Source: Treponema sp. UBA4873
GTDB lineage: Bacteria; Spirochaetota; Spirochaetia; Treponematales; Treponemataceae
Direction: 5' to 3'
Assembly (NCBI GenBank): GCA_002399405.1
Contig: DHDP01000019.1
Coordinates: 62,001 to 126,000, forward strand
Length of the DNA: 64,000 nucleotides
Part shown: positions 44,040-52,783 of the stretch, one piece after another
Numbering within the stretch: the stretch's first letter is position 1
How the letters are laid out: the number at the start of each line of letters is the position of its first letter
Notes under the pieces: model-generated
The model's database searches: none
Seen by the model: the letters and a program-made list of their open reading frames with translations, nothing else
What the model was told of the DNA's origin: nothing
Program-made: the position numbers and the translations under genes

Positions 44040-45134
44040 ATGAAGAACATGTTTGAACCCGGACAGCAGATTGAGACAACGATTGTTGCAGTCTCCGGAG
44101 ACACAATTTTCCTTGACCTTAACGCGAAGAGCGAGGGATTTCTTGACCGCGCCGAACTCACCGATGAGAACGGAAAATGCACCGTGCAGGAAGGCGACAG
44201 GATAAAAGCGTACTTCGCCGGAACCGAAAACGGCGAGATGAAATTCACGACGAAGATAAGCGGCGGAAAAGCGGACAAATCGATGCTCGAGAACGCCTTC
44301 AAAAACGGGATTCCGGTCGAGGGACACGTCGAGAAGGAAATTAAAGGCGGATACGACGTTATGATAGGAACAAACCGCGCGTTCTGCCCCTACTCGCAGA
44401 TGGGATACAAACAGAAAGACGAGAGCGCGTCTTTTGTAGGCAAACACCTGACGTTCAAAATTCAGGAATATAAAAACGACGGGCGCAACATTGTCGTGTC
44501 GAACCGCGCCATCATGGAAGACGAGCACGCAAAATCGATGGTCGCCCTGCAGGGAAAATTACAGGAAGGCATGATTGTCGACGCAACGGTGAAATCGCTC
44601 CAGAACTACGGAGCATTCGTCGACATCGACGGATTTCAGGCGCTTCTTCCGATTTCCGAAATAGCACTCGACCGCGTCGACGACATCAGCACAGTGCTGA
44701 AGGCCGACCAGAAAATCAAAGCAAAAATAATTAAGACCGACTGGAAGAACGAGCGGGTTTCCGTAAGCATGAAAGCGCTGCTCGCGGACCCGTGGGACTC
44801 AGTCGCGGAAAAATATCCGGCAGGTTCGAAACACGACGGCGTTGTTTCCCGCGTCGCTCCGTACGGCGTATTCGTAGAACTTGAACCCGGACTCGACGGC
44901 CTTGTCCACGTTTCGGAAATGGAAGGAATCGACCGGAACTCTAATCTGAGCAAATTATTTAAAAAGGGCGACAAAATGACTGTTGAAGTAAAAGAAACAA
45001 ATCCCGCTGAAAAGCGGATTTCCCTTATGCCGACAACATCCGTGGAACAGGACAAGACAACAGCCCGTTACATGGCCGGACAGAACAGCGACGACGACGG
45101 GTACAATCCTTTCGCCGCGCTGCTCAAAAAATAA
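44040..45134 (+). CDS. S1 RNA-binding-repeat protein (RpsA-like)
   Basis: 364 residues with four S1 motifs, at about 8-75, 85-155, 175-245 and 262-335. The third and fourth are best: EGMIVDATVKSLQNYGAFVDID and GSKHDGVVSRVAPYGVFVEL. Ribosomal protein S1 usually has six repeats, so this is a shorter paralogue, as found in some spirochaetes and firmicutes. Binds RNA; may work on ribosomes or in decay. AGGAG about 14 bases before the ATG. The HD gene follows within 21 bases. Confidence 0.85.
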   Translation: MKNMFEPGQQIETTIVAVSGDTIFLDLNAKSEGFLDRAELTDENGKCTVQEGDRIKAYFAGTENGEMKFTTKISGGKADKSMLENAFKNGIPVEGHVEKEIKGGYDVMIGTNRAFCPYSQMGYKQKDESASFVGKHLTFKIQEYKNDGRNIVVSNRAIMEDEHAKSMVALQGKLQEGMIVDATVKSLQNYGAFVDIDGFQALLPISEIALDRVDDISTVLKADQKIKAKIIKTDWKNERVSVSMKALLADPWDSVAEKYPAGSKHDGVVSRVAPYGVFVELEPGLDGLVHVSEMEGIDRNSNLSKLFKKGDKMTVEVKETNPAEKRISLMPTTSVEQDKTTARYMAGQNSDDDGYNPFAALLKK

Positions 45135-45154
45135 CGGGGCATACGAGGCATAAT

Positions 45155-45655
45155 ATGAACAACACACCGCTGCTGCGCGCAATGATTTCTTACGATAAAG
45201 ACGATCCGAAGCGGATTCAGCATTTCCTCAAAGTATACGAATTCACACATCTCATCTGCGACGGGGAACAGGTCGACACGATGATCAGGCAGACTGCAGA
45301 AACGGCGGCAATCGTTCACGACATAGGCATTCATCTGAGCGAGCAGAAATACGGCAGCAGCGGCGGCAAGTATCAGGAACAGGAGGGGCCGGCGGAAGCA
45401 CGGAAAATGCTTTCCGGCCTCTACTATGCCGACAACATCATCGACCGCGTCTGCTGGCTCGTCGGCCATCACCACACCTATACGAACATAAACGCAGCAG
45501 ACTATCAGATTCTCGTCGAAGCTGATTTTCTTGTAAACCTGTACGAAGATTTTCCCGAAGCGGCAGTCCGCAGGGATGCGGCGGAAGCAGCATACAGAAA
45601 CATTTTCCGTACGGAGACAGGAAAACAGCTGTTCAAAGAATTGTTCGGTAATTAA
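45155..45655 (+). CDS. HD-domain phosphohydrolase
   Basis: 166 residues. The metal site is seen as VYEFTHLICDGE (first His), AAIVHDIGIHLSEQKYGSSG near residue 52 (His-Asp) and WLVGHHHTYTNINAADYQILVEADFLVNL, a full HD arrangement. Such small HD proteins hydrolyse phosphate esters of nucleotides. Probably co-transcribed with the S1-like gene. Substrate unknown. Confidence 0.85.
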   Translation: MNNTPLLRAMISYDKDDPKRIQHFLKVYEFTHLICDGEQVDTMIRQTAETAAIVHDIGIHLSEQKYGSSGGKYQEQEGPAEARKMLSGLYYADNIIDRVCWLVGHHHTYTNINAADYQILVEADFLVNLYEDFPEAAVRRDAAEAAYRNIFRTETGKQLFKELFGN

Positions 45656-45777
45656 ACACAGATTCCGGCCGCTATTCGGGAAAAGAATCGCTGCCGGCAG
45701 TCGCGGGTTTCTGAAAAGCAGCAGTTACAGGAAATTTTTCCCGTATATATTTGCCGTACGCATCACCCTGAGCTGAG

Positions 45778-45806
45778 TTGCGGTACGGCCTTCAGAGTGT
45801 TATAAT
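45778..45806 (+). promoter_or_regulatory. Promoter of the dTDP-sugar operon
   Basis: TTGCGG (45778-45783), 17 bases, TATAAT (45801-45806). Only eight bases remain to the rfbA ATG at 45815 and no ribosome site is present, so the mRNA may start at or near the AUG. A hairpin GCCGTAC/GTACGGC overlaps the -35 region. Confidence 0.6.
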
Positions 45807-45814
45807 ATTCTCCT

Positions 45815-46690
45815 ATGAAAGGAATAATACTGGCAGGCGGGTCAGGCACACGTCTTTATCCGATTACAAAATCCGTATCGAAACAGATACTTCCGTTATA
45901 TGACAAACCGATGATTTACTATCCGTTGTCGGTTCTTATGCTTGCAGGCATCAGGGAAGTGCTCATCATTTCCACTCCCCGGGATATTACGCTTTTTAAG
46001 GAACTGTTCGGGGACGGCGCATGGCTCGGCATGAAATTCGAGTATGCGGTACAGGACAAACCGCGCGGACTCGCGGATGCGTTCATCGTGGGTAAGCGGT
46101 TCATCGGCAGGGATACAGTCGCGCTCGTTCTCGGAGACAATATTTTTTACGGTCAGAGCTTTACGCAGAGCCTCAGGAAGGCCGCGGAACGCGTAAGCAA
46201 TCAGGGCGGAGCGACTATTTTCGGCTACTTTGTAAAGGATCCGACCGCATACGGAGTCGTCGAATTCGACACAGACGGAAAGGTTCTCGGCATTGAAGAA
46301 AAACCGCAGCAGCCGAAAAGCAACTACGCCGTTCCGGGACTGTATTTCTACGACAACACCGTCGTCGATATAGCGGCAGGCGTGCGGCCGTCCGCCCGCG
46401 GTGAAATCGAAATAACAACAGTCAACAACACCTATCTTGAACAGGGAAAACTTTCAGTCGAACTGCTCGGCCGCGGGATGGCGTGGCTCGACACGGGAAC
46501 GTACGACGGACTTCTGGAAGCGGGCAACTTTATTGCAACAATCCAGAAGCGTCAGGGATTGTACGTCTCGTGCATAGAGGAAATAGCCTACACCAACAAA
46601 TGGATTTCCCGCAGCAGCCTGCTCGCGCTTGCCTCGGAATACAAAACCGAGTACGGACGGTATCTGGAATATATTGCGGGAAAAAAATAA
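45815..46690 (+). CDS. rfbA: Glucose-1-phosphate thymidylyltransferase
   Basis: 291 residues, the standard length. GGSGTRLYPITKSVSKQILP and YDKPMIYYPLSVLML near the N-terminus bind the nucleotide; LGDNIFYG and GMAWLDTGTYDGLLEAGNF are further invariant segments. Converts glucose 1-phosphate and dTTP to dTDP-glucose. First of three genes for the dTDP-rhamnose route, behind a strong promoter without ribosome site. Confidence 0.95.
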   Translation: MKGIILAGGSGTRLYPITKSVSKQILPLYDKPMIYYPLSVLMLAGIREVLIISTPRDITLFKELFGDGAWLGMKFEYAVQDKPRGLADAFIVGKRFIGRDTVALVLGDNIFYGQSFTQSLRKAAERVSNQGGATIFGYFVKDPTAYGVVEFDTDGKVLGIEEKPQQPKSNYAVPGLYFYDNTVVDIAAGVRPSARGEIEITTVNNTYLEQGKLSVELLGRGMAWLDTGTYDGLLEAGNFIATIQKRQGLYVSCIEEIAYTNKWISRSSLLALASEYKTEYGRYLEYIAGKK

Positions 46691-46701
46691 GGAAAATCAT
46701 C

Positions 46702-47301
46702 ATGCCGTTTACATTTACACCGTGCACTGCCGGCGGAATCAGTATAGAAGGCCTTTTTGAAGTACAGCCGAAAATATTCGGCGACAACCGCGGGTATTTT
46801 CTCGAAACATACAACGAAAAGGAATTCAAGGCGGCCGGTCTCGGAATGAAGTTCGTACAGGACAATCAGTCGTCGTCTTCAAAGGGCGTGCTGCGCGGAC
46901 TGCACTTCCAGACAAAACATCCGCAGGGAAAACTCGTGCGTGCCGTTTCGGGACTGGTGTACGACGTTGCAGTCGACCTCCGGAACGGTTCGAAGACGTT
47001 CGGAAGTTATTACGGTGTCGTCCTCGACGCGGAAAAGCAGAATCAGTTTTATATCCCGAAAGGATTTGCGCACGGATTTTACGTGCTGAGCGACACGGCC
47101 GTATTTGCGTACAAATGCACTGACTTTTACGATCCGTCGGGAGAAGACGGGATTATGTGGAACGATCCGCAGATAGGCATTCAGTGGAATAAAGCGGCGC
47201 CCGACATCACGCCCGTTCTCTCGGAGAAAGACGGAAAACATCCGTCTTTCGACAAAAATATTAAATATTTCGACATCACCGGTGCATGGGTCGGGATATA
47301 G
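46702..47301 (+). CDS. rfbC: dTDP-4-dehydrorhamnose 3,5-epimerase
   Basis: 199 residues from ATG 46702, eleven bases after the rfbA stop, with AAGGAAAA before it. The cupin enzyme shows RGYFLETYNEKEF, FVQDNQSSSSKGVLRGLHFQ with the catalytic His, and YIPKGFAHGFYVLSD. Epimerises the 4-keto-6-deoxy sugar. Normal length. Confidence 0.94.
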   Translation: MPFTFTPCTAGGISIEGLFEVQPKIFGDNRGYFLETYNEKEFKAAGLGMKFVQDNQSSSSKGVLRGLHFQTKHPQGKLVRAVSGLVYDVAVDLRNGSKTFGSYYGVVLDAEKQNQFYIPKGFAHGFYVLSDTAVFAYKCTDFYDPSGEDGIMWNDPQIGIQWNKAAPDITPVLSEKDGKHPSFDKNIKYFDITGAWVGI

Positions 47302-47310
47302 GAGTTTTTT

Positions 47311-48402
47311 ATGCAGCGAAAATTAACAAACATACTGATAACCGGAGGAGCGGGCTTCATCGGCTGCAACTTCATCCGCTTTCTGTTCAGTGAGGAAAGC
47401 GCCTTCTCCGGCAGAATAATCAACGTCGACTGCCTGACCTACGCGGGCAACCTCGAAAGCCTTGCGGACATAGAAGCTGAATACGGCGGAAAGCGTTACT
47501 TTTTCGAGAAAGTCGACATCTGCGACAGAGTACAGATTGAGCGGATTTTGAAACAGTACGACATAGACACTGTCGTTCATTTTGCGGCGGAAAGCCACGT
47601 GGACCGCTCCATCCTTGGGCCGGAAACGTTCATGAGGACGAACGTCATGGGAACGTTCACCCTGCTCGACTGCGCGCGGAATTACTGGAAACAGGCGGAC
47701 GGCACCATGCGCGACGACGTGCTCTTCCACCATATCAGCACGGACGAAGTGTACGGTTCGCTCGGAGATACGGGATACTTTACCGAGACGACGCCGTACG
47801 ATCCGCGTTCCCCGTATTCGGCGAGCAAAGCGTCGAGCGACCATATAGTCATGTCGTACTTCCACACGTTCGGGCTGCCCGTAACGCTGTCGAACTGCTC
47901 AAACAACTACGGCCCGTATCAGTTTCCCGAAAAACTGCTGCCGCTCATGATAGCGAACATCAGGGACGGAAAGAACCTGCCGGTGTACGGAGAAGGAAAG
48001 AACATCCGCGACTGGATTTACGTTGAGGACCACAACCGCGCAGTCCGGCTTATTTTGAACAGGGGACGGACGGGCGAAAAATACAACATAGGCGGCGAAA
48101 ACGAATGGCAGAACATCAGCCTGCTGCACAAAGTCATAGAGCTGACGTCCGCGGAACTGGGCAAAGACCCGGCGGCAGTTGAGAAGACGATCGTGCACGT
48201 GAAGGACAGGCCGGGACACGACATGCGGTATGCAATCGACTGCACGAAGCTCAAGACGGAACTGGGCTGGACGCGGAAAGTGACGTTCGAGGAAGGGCTC
48301 GGGCACACGGTGAGATGGTATCTGTCGCATAAGGAATGGATGGATCACATTCTTTCCGGCGAATATACGAAGTGGATAGAAAAAAACTACAGCAAACGGT
48401 AA
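47311..48402 (+). CDS. rfbB: dTDP-glucose 4,6-dehydratase
   Basis: 363 residues. Rossmann NAD site ITGGAGFIGCNFIRFL, HFAAESHVDRSI, STDEVYGSLGDTG and the YSASKASSDHIV catalytic Tyr-Lys pair are in order, ending with WTRKVTFEEGLGHTVRWY. Produces dTDP-4-keto-6-deoxyglucose. No rfbD reductase follows, so the pathway either ends in another sugar or uses an rfbD gene elsewhere. Confidence 0.95.
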   Translation: MQRKLTNILITGGAGFIGCNFIRFLFSEESAFSGRIINVDCLTYAGNLESLADIEAEYGGKRYFFEKVDICDRVQIERILKQYDIDTVVHFAAESHVDRSILGPETFMRTNVMGTFTLLDCARNYWKQADGTMRDDVLFHHISTDEVYGSLGDTGYFTETTPYDPRSPYSASKASSDHIVMSYFHTFGLPVTLSNCSNNYGPYQFPEKLLPLMIANIRDGKNLPVYGEGKNIRDWIYVEDHNRAVRLILNRGRTGEKYNIGGENEWQNISLLHKVIELTSAELGKDPAAVEKTIVHVKDRPGHDMRYAIDCTKLKTELGWTRKVTFEEGLGHTVRWYLSHKEWMDHILSGEYTKWIEKNYSKR

Positions 48403-48417
48403 CTCGGGAATCTTTGT

Positions 48418-48939
48418 ATGATTTATTATGCAACACAGGTACATACCGGACGGGAACAGAAATTTATCGATCAGGTAAAACAGCATCTTCCCGAGGAATC
48501 TTCGGTGCAGCAGTTTATTTTTCTGCGGCGGGAGCTTCACGTACAGCGGCACGGCGTCATGAAAAATGAACTGCAGCCGCTCTTCCCCGGCTACGTTTTT
48601 CTTGAAACGGACAAAGAACTCGATCCTGATTCCCGTTCGCTCATACGGGAGTCGGAATATTTCTACCGGTTTCTCAAAAGCAATCAGCACGTCACGCCGC
48701 TCTGCAACAGCGATCTGAAAATTCTTAAACACTTCATGAATTTCGGAGAAAAGGCGGGACCGTCGCAGGTGTACTTCGACGAAAACGAGCGCATCGTCGT
48801 CGTCGAAGGGCCGCTCAAAGGGCTCGAGGGATTCATCATCAGAATCGACAGGCGGAAACGGCGCGCAAAAATCAGAATCAACTTTGAGGATTCTCCGCTG
48901 ATAATGGATCTTGCCTTTGATTTAATACATAAAAAATAA
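48418..48939 (+). CDS. NusG-family specialised antiterminator (LoaP/UpxY-like)
   Basis: 173 residues. An N-terminal NGN domain (YYATQVHTGREQKFIDQV, then LQPLFPGYVFLET) joins a C-terminal KOW domain (RIVVVEGPLKGLEGFIIRID). It is smaller and more divergent than housekeeping NusG, and lies next to a polysaccharide precursor operon, the usual setting of LoaP and UpxY antiterminators, which let polymerase read long capsule or exopolysaccharide operons. It follows rfbB by 15 bases, and the next gene is convergent. Its target operon is therefore probably elsewhere. Confidence 0.85.
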   Translation: MIYYATQVHTGREQKFIDQVKQHLPEESSVQQFIFLRRELHVQRHGVMKNELQPLFPGYVFLETDKELDPDSRSLIRESEYFYRFLKSNQHVTPLCNSDLKILKHFMNFGEKAGPSQVYFDENERIVVVEGPLKGLEGFIIRIDRRKRRAKIRINFEDSPLIMDLAFDLIHKK

Positions 48940-48951
48940 CCGGTATCTCCG

Positions 48952-50007
48952 CTATTCCCGGGCCAGACATGTGTCGAGGTCGCGCTCAATTTTCTTCCGG
49001 TCCATTTCTCTGCCGATGAAAACGAGCTTTATCATCCGGCTGCCTTCGTTCCAGCGGCCGAATTCCCTGGTCATAACCTGACTGCCCGCTTCTTCAAAAA
49101 TATACGAACGGTCGTCCCTGTCCGAGAACCACGCCAGTCCTTTTGCACGAATCACATTCCGAGGAATCTGCTTTTCCCACAAATCGAACAATTCGCGCAC
49201 AAACGGTTTATTCCGGGAATAGACGAACGTGCTTATGCCGAATTCCTCCGTTTCCGGTTTTTTGCCGTCGTCTTCCTGCATTGCCTGAATCCAGCCGGCG
49301 CTTTTGTACGCTGTCTCAAAATCGAATCGATTCGTGTTCAGAATTTTATTAAAATCGATTTTTCCGAACGTCGTTTCTATTATTTCCGCCGAAGGCTGCA
49401 GATGCTCAACCGCGCTGCGGACAGTTTTGAGCTGTTCTTCCGTTACCGTGTCGATTTTATTAATCAGTATCGTCGTACAGAATTCTATCTGCTGGACAAG
49501 CAGCCGTTCTATTTCCTCCGATGCTGCAACGCTGCTTCCGTTTCTGTGTTCAAGATGATGTGTCTCGTCGTACGACTTCACGAGTTTTTCGCCGCAGCCG
49601 AATTCGTCCGCAAGTCTGAGCGCGTCGACGACCGTAACGATGTTGTCGAGCCGCGCTCCTTCAAGCTGCGTGATCGCCTGGGAAATAGGAGCAGGCTCGC
49701 AGATGCCGCTCGCTTCTATCACGATGTAATCGTATTTTTCGGAATGAATAAGCGACTGAATCTGCTTCATAAGATCTTTCTTGAGCGTACAGCAGATGCA
49801 TCCGTTCGAAAGCGGAATAACGCTGTCCGCACCGGACCTGCCGTTGTTTTCAATAAGCGTCTGATCGATGTTGACTTCACCGATGTCGTTTACAATCACG
49901 GCCGCTTTGTAACCGCTCTGATTGTTGAGGATATGATTTAAAAGAGTCGTTTTACCGGAACCGAGATAGCCGGTTAAAAGCGTCACGGGTATAGTTTTTG
50001 TAAACAT
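48952..50007 (-). CDS. COG0523 (CobW/ZigA-like) metal-chaperone GTPase
   Basis: 351 residues from ATG 50007, behind AGAGG; a 21-codon extension is less likely. Walker A GYLGSGKTTLLNHI at 13-26, NDIGEVNID, the metal-binding CxCC in LSNGCICCTLKKDL near 70, and the NKID guanine motif are intact, followed by the CobW C-terminal domain with a REFGRW segment. These GTPases deliver zinc or another metal, often under Zur/Fur control. It stands divergent from the export operon, 415 bases away, where a palindromic promoter lies. Confidence 0.9.
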   Translation of the reverse strand: MFTKTIPVTLLTGYLGSGKTTLLNHILNNQSGYKAAVIVNDIGEVNIDQTLIENNGRSGADSVIPLSNGCICCTLKKDLMKQIQSLIHSEKYDYIVIEASGICEPAPISQAITQLEGARLDNIVTVVDALRLADEFGCGEKLVKSYDETHHLEHRNGSSVAASEEIERLLVQQIEFCTTILINKIDTVTEEQLKTVRSAVEHLQPSAEIIETTFGKIDFNKILNTNRFDFETAYKSAGWIQAMQEDDGKKPETEEFGISTFVYSRNKPFVRELFDLWEKQIPRNVIRAKGLAWFSDRDDRSYIFEEAGSQVMTREFGRWNEGSRMIKLVFIGREMDRKKIERDLDTCLARE

Positions 50008-50422
50008 GATTTGTGCCTCTGCTGCAGGGCGCAGCACTGACAATACGCTGATTACGTCATCAGGGTCCAATCAGTGTGTCCCTGTCATTCAAATATATCC
50101 AATATACGGCATAACTGCAATTTATTTCAGAACAGTAACCGCCGGTTTCTATTGACTTTCACACACGCTGCAGGTTAGGTTGCATTTAGATGATTATCTA
50201 AATATTATAGAAGGCGAAATATGTCTGATATATAAACTGCGGTTGCCCATAAAATACGGAGATAAAGAATGACGATACAGGATTAAATCCGTAATTTTTA
50301 TCAAATTTTAATAAATTTTCACCGGGAAAATGATTAAATTCATACTAACCCCTGTTGATGCGGATTACTTTTACAATACAGGGATATACAGAAAAAACAT
50401 TTACAATTTTATAGGAGTTTTT
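50008..50422. other. Intergenic region with rightward promoter and long leader
   Basis: 415 bases between divergent genes. It holds the palindromic promoter at 50180-50208 and, after it, about 210 bases of AT-rich leader. Two mini-frames (from 50221, 4 codons, and from 50269, 5 codons with GGAG about ten bases ahead) are too short to count. No riboswitch I recognise. Confidence 0.55.
50180..50208 (+). promoter_or_regulatory. Promoter with a 20-bp palindrome in its spacer
   Basis: TTGCAT (50180-50185), 17 bases, TATTAT (50203-50208). Nearly all of the spacer is the perfect inverted repeat ATTTAGAT-GATT-ATCTAAAT (50184-50203). The dyad resembles sites of Fur/Zur-type repressors. A metal-sensing repressor bound here would shut the export operon and possibly affect the divergent COG0523 gene. 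Confidence 0.55.
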
Positions 50423-51271
50423 ATGGCAGTTGTAACATTGAGCAATGTGCGCAAAGTGTATCCGCTCGGAAAGCAGCAGGTAGTTGCGGTAAACGGCGCG
50501 ACACTTTCTGTTGAAAAAGGCGAATTTGCGGCAATCTCGGGGCCGTCCGGTTCAGGAAAATCAACTATCCTCAATATGATAGGACTTATTGACCTGCCGT
50601 CGGCAGGTTCAATCGTGATTGACGGCACCGACGTATATCAGGGCGTAAATCTGGAAGAAACGCAGACGGACAGCGGCCGTCTGGAAGGGGCGGCTGATAA
50701 AAAGAAAATAAAAACGACGATACCCGCGAAGCTCGACAACCGTATCACCGGTTTGCGCCGCTCGCACCTCGGTTTTATTTTCCAGACGTTCAACCTTATT
50801 CCCGTTCTCAACGTGTACGAAAACATCGAATTTCCTGTTCTCATCGGGAAAAAGGGAAACAGCGCGGAAAGTCCGGTCGATTCTTTTACGAAGGAACAGA
50901 AAGAAGAATGGATCAACTATCTGATTGAGAAGGTCGGCCTTACCGGCTGGAAAACGCATAAACCCGCGGAATTGAGCGGCGGACAGCGTCAGCGCGTTGC
51001 CATTGCGCGCGCGCTCGTAACGAAAGCGCCCGTCATTCTCGCCGACGAGCCGACAGCAAACCTCGACTCGAAGAACAGCGGGCAGATTCTTTCCCTCATG
51101 AAAAATCTTAATAAGGATCCCGAACTTGCGACAACGTTCATCTTCTCCACGCACGACACGAGAATCGTCAATATGTGCGACCACGTCGTTCACCTGCTCG
51201 ACGGTGAAATTATAAAGGACGAACGCAAATCGGGTTCCGACTCGTACGAACAGACGGAGGTACAGGAATGA
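50423..51271 (+). CDS. LolD/MacB-type ABC transporter ATP-binding protein
   Basis: 282 residues from ATG 50423 behind GGAG; earlier codons are leader. Walker A SGPSGSGKSTILNMIG, Q-loop FIFQTFNLIPVLNV, signature ELSGGQRQRVAIAR, Walker B VILADEPTANLDSKN and STHDTRIVN. About 50 extra charged residues (LEETQTDSGRLEGAADKKK) are inserted between Walker A and the Q-loop, an unusual addition. First gene of an export operon with two FtsX-type permeases. Probably moves lipoproteins or lipids toward the outer membrane. Confidence 0.9.
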   Translation: MAVVTLSNVRKVYPLGKQQVVAVNGATLSVEKGEFAAISGPSGSGKSTILNMIGLIDLPSAGSIVIDGTDVYQGVNLEETQTDSGRLEGAADKKKIKTTIPAKLDNRITGLRRSHLGFIFQTFNLIPVLNVYENIEFPVLIGKKGNSAESPVDSFTKEQKEEWINYLIEKVGLTGWKTHKPAELSGGQRQRVAIARALVTKAPVILADEPTANLDSKNSGQILSLMKNLNKDPELATTFIFSTHDTRIVNMCDHVVHLLDGEIIKDERKSGSDSYEQTEVQE

Positions 51272-52782
51272 ACGTGACAGTACGCCTCGCGTTCCGCAAT
51301 ATCACGGAGCACAAGGCAAAATCCGTCATCATCGGCGTGTTCATCATTCTGGGGACGGCGATTGTGGAGCTGGGAAACGGATTTCTGGAATCGGTGAACC
51401 GCGGACTGGAGCGCGATTTCCGCGCGCACTACACGGGAGACGTCGTTATTTCAGCGCCTGCGCCTGAAAACGCAAAGATGGATATGTTCGGCGTTTCAAA
51501 CCTTGCGTCGCTCGGCGACATCCAGCAGATTCCCGCAATTGCGGACCTGAACGCCGTCGACCGGCAGGTGAAGGCGCTCAAAGGCGTAAGCGGCGAAACA
51601 AAACTGATTTCCGCAAAAGCCCTTCTCATGAAGGGTGACGAAGCTGAGTTCGACATGGACGGGGATTCGGGCAGCATGCCGACATGCTTTCTGTTCGCCG
51701 GAGAAAACGACACGTATTTCAAAATGTTCCCCGGCCAGCATATTTCGGAAGGCACCTATCCCGATAAAAACGAAAACACGCTTCTGATTGATTCGCGGCT
51801 CAGGGACAAATACTACAAGTATTACAAAACGGAACTGCAAGTCGGCGACTCCATCCTCGTCGCGGGATACGGTACTAAGAGCATCGTGAGGGAGGCGAAA
51901 ATCAGCGGTTTCTACACGCAGCCGGAAGAACATTCCGCCATGTATCCGCTCGTATACTGCAATCCGTCATTCGCACGGGCGTTCGCGGACCTGACATACG
52001 GCGCTGCGTTCGCGCAGGAACTCCCGTCGTCAGTCGACACGTCGATTTCCGAAAGCTCCGAGGACGATTTGTTCGGCGGCAGCGGCAGCATGATAGAATC
52101 GGACAGCGACATACTTGCAAAAGGAAAGGAAAACTTCAACGAAATTCTCGGTGATACGACGCTGCGGGACAAGCTTAACAAAACCGACGACGGTGCGTGG
52201 AATTTCATCATATTGAAACTTGACAACGGCTCGACCGCAAAAAAGACGGTAGCGGAGCTTAACAATGCGTTTGCGGCAAATAAGACGGAGGCGCGCGCGC
52301 TGAACTGGAAAAGCGCGTCGTCCACGTTCACTGCGTCCGTCGACGGCATAACCGGAATATTCACGGCGCTCGTCGTCATACTAGCGGTCGTCGTATTCAT
52401 CATCATCATGAACACGATGACTGTTTCGGTAATCGAACGCACGTCCGAAATCGGAACGATGCGCGCGCTCGGCGCGGAAAAGAATTTTATCCGCAGGCTG
52501 TTCTTCACCGAATCGGTTTCCATCGGTCTGCTGTCGTCGGTAATCGGATCAGTCATTGCGCTCGTCTGCATGGCCGTCATCAACAGTTTTAAAATTGCAG
52601 TCGACAACGACACGGTAAAGCTTATTCTCGGCGGCGGACTTATCGCTTTTATTCCGACTGTTAAAAACATACTCGGCACCATACTGCTCGTCACGACCGG
52701 CAGCGTGCTCGCGAATGTATATCCGGTGTCGGCGGCGCTCAAAATAACACCGCTCAAGGCGCTTTCCAAGGATGGTGAATAA
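51268..52782 (+). CDS. FtsX/LolE-type ABC permease
   Basis: 504 residues overlapping the ATPase gene by four bases (ATGA). One N-terminal membrane helix (SVIIGVFIILGTAIVELGNG), a large periplasmic domain of about 300 residues, then three C-terminal helices, with the MNTMTVSVIERTSEIGTMRALGAEK coupling loop: the LolC/E and MacB layout. The periplasmic region contains an acidic Ser-rich patch (SESSEDDLFGGSGS). Confidence 0.88.
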   Translation: MNVTVRLAFRNITEHKAKSVIIGVFIILGTAIVELGNGFLESVNRGLERDFRAHYTGDVVISAPAPENAKMDMFGVSNLASLGDIQQIPAIADLNAVDRQVKALKGVSGETKLISAKALLMKGDEAEFDMDGDSGSMPTCFLFAGENDTYFKMFPGQHISEGTYPDKNENTLLIDSRLRDKYYKYYKTELQVGDSILVAGYGTKSIVREAKISGFYTQPEEHSAMYPLVYCNPSFARAFADLTYGAAFAQELPSSVDTSISESSEDDLFGGSGSMIESDSDILAKGKENFNEILGDTTLRDKLNKTDDGAWNFIILKLDNGSTAKKTVAELNNAFAANKTEARALNWKSASSTFTASVDGITGIFTALVVILAVVVFIIIMNTMTVSVIERTSEIGTMRALGAEKNFIRRLFFTESVSIGLLSSVIGSVIALVCMAVINSFKIAVDNDTVKLILGGGLIAFIPTVKNILGTILLVTTGSVLANVYPVSAALKITPLKALSKDGE

Positions 52783-52783
52783 A

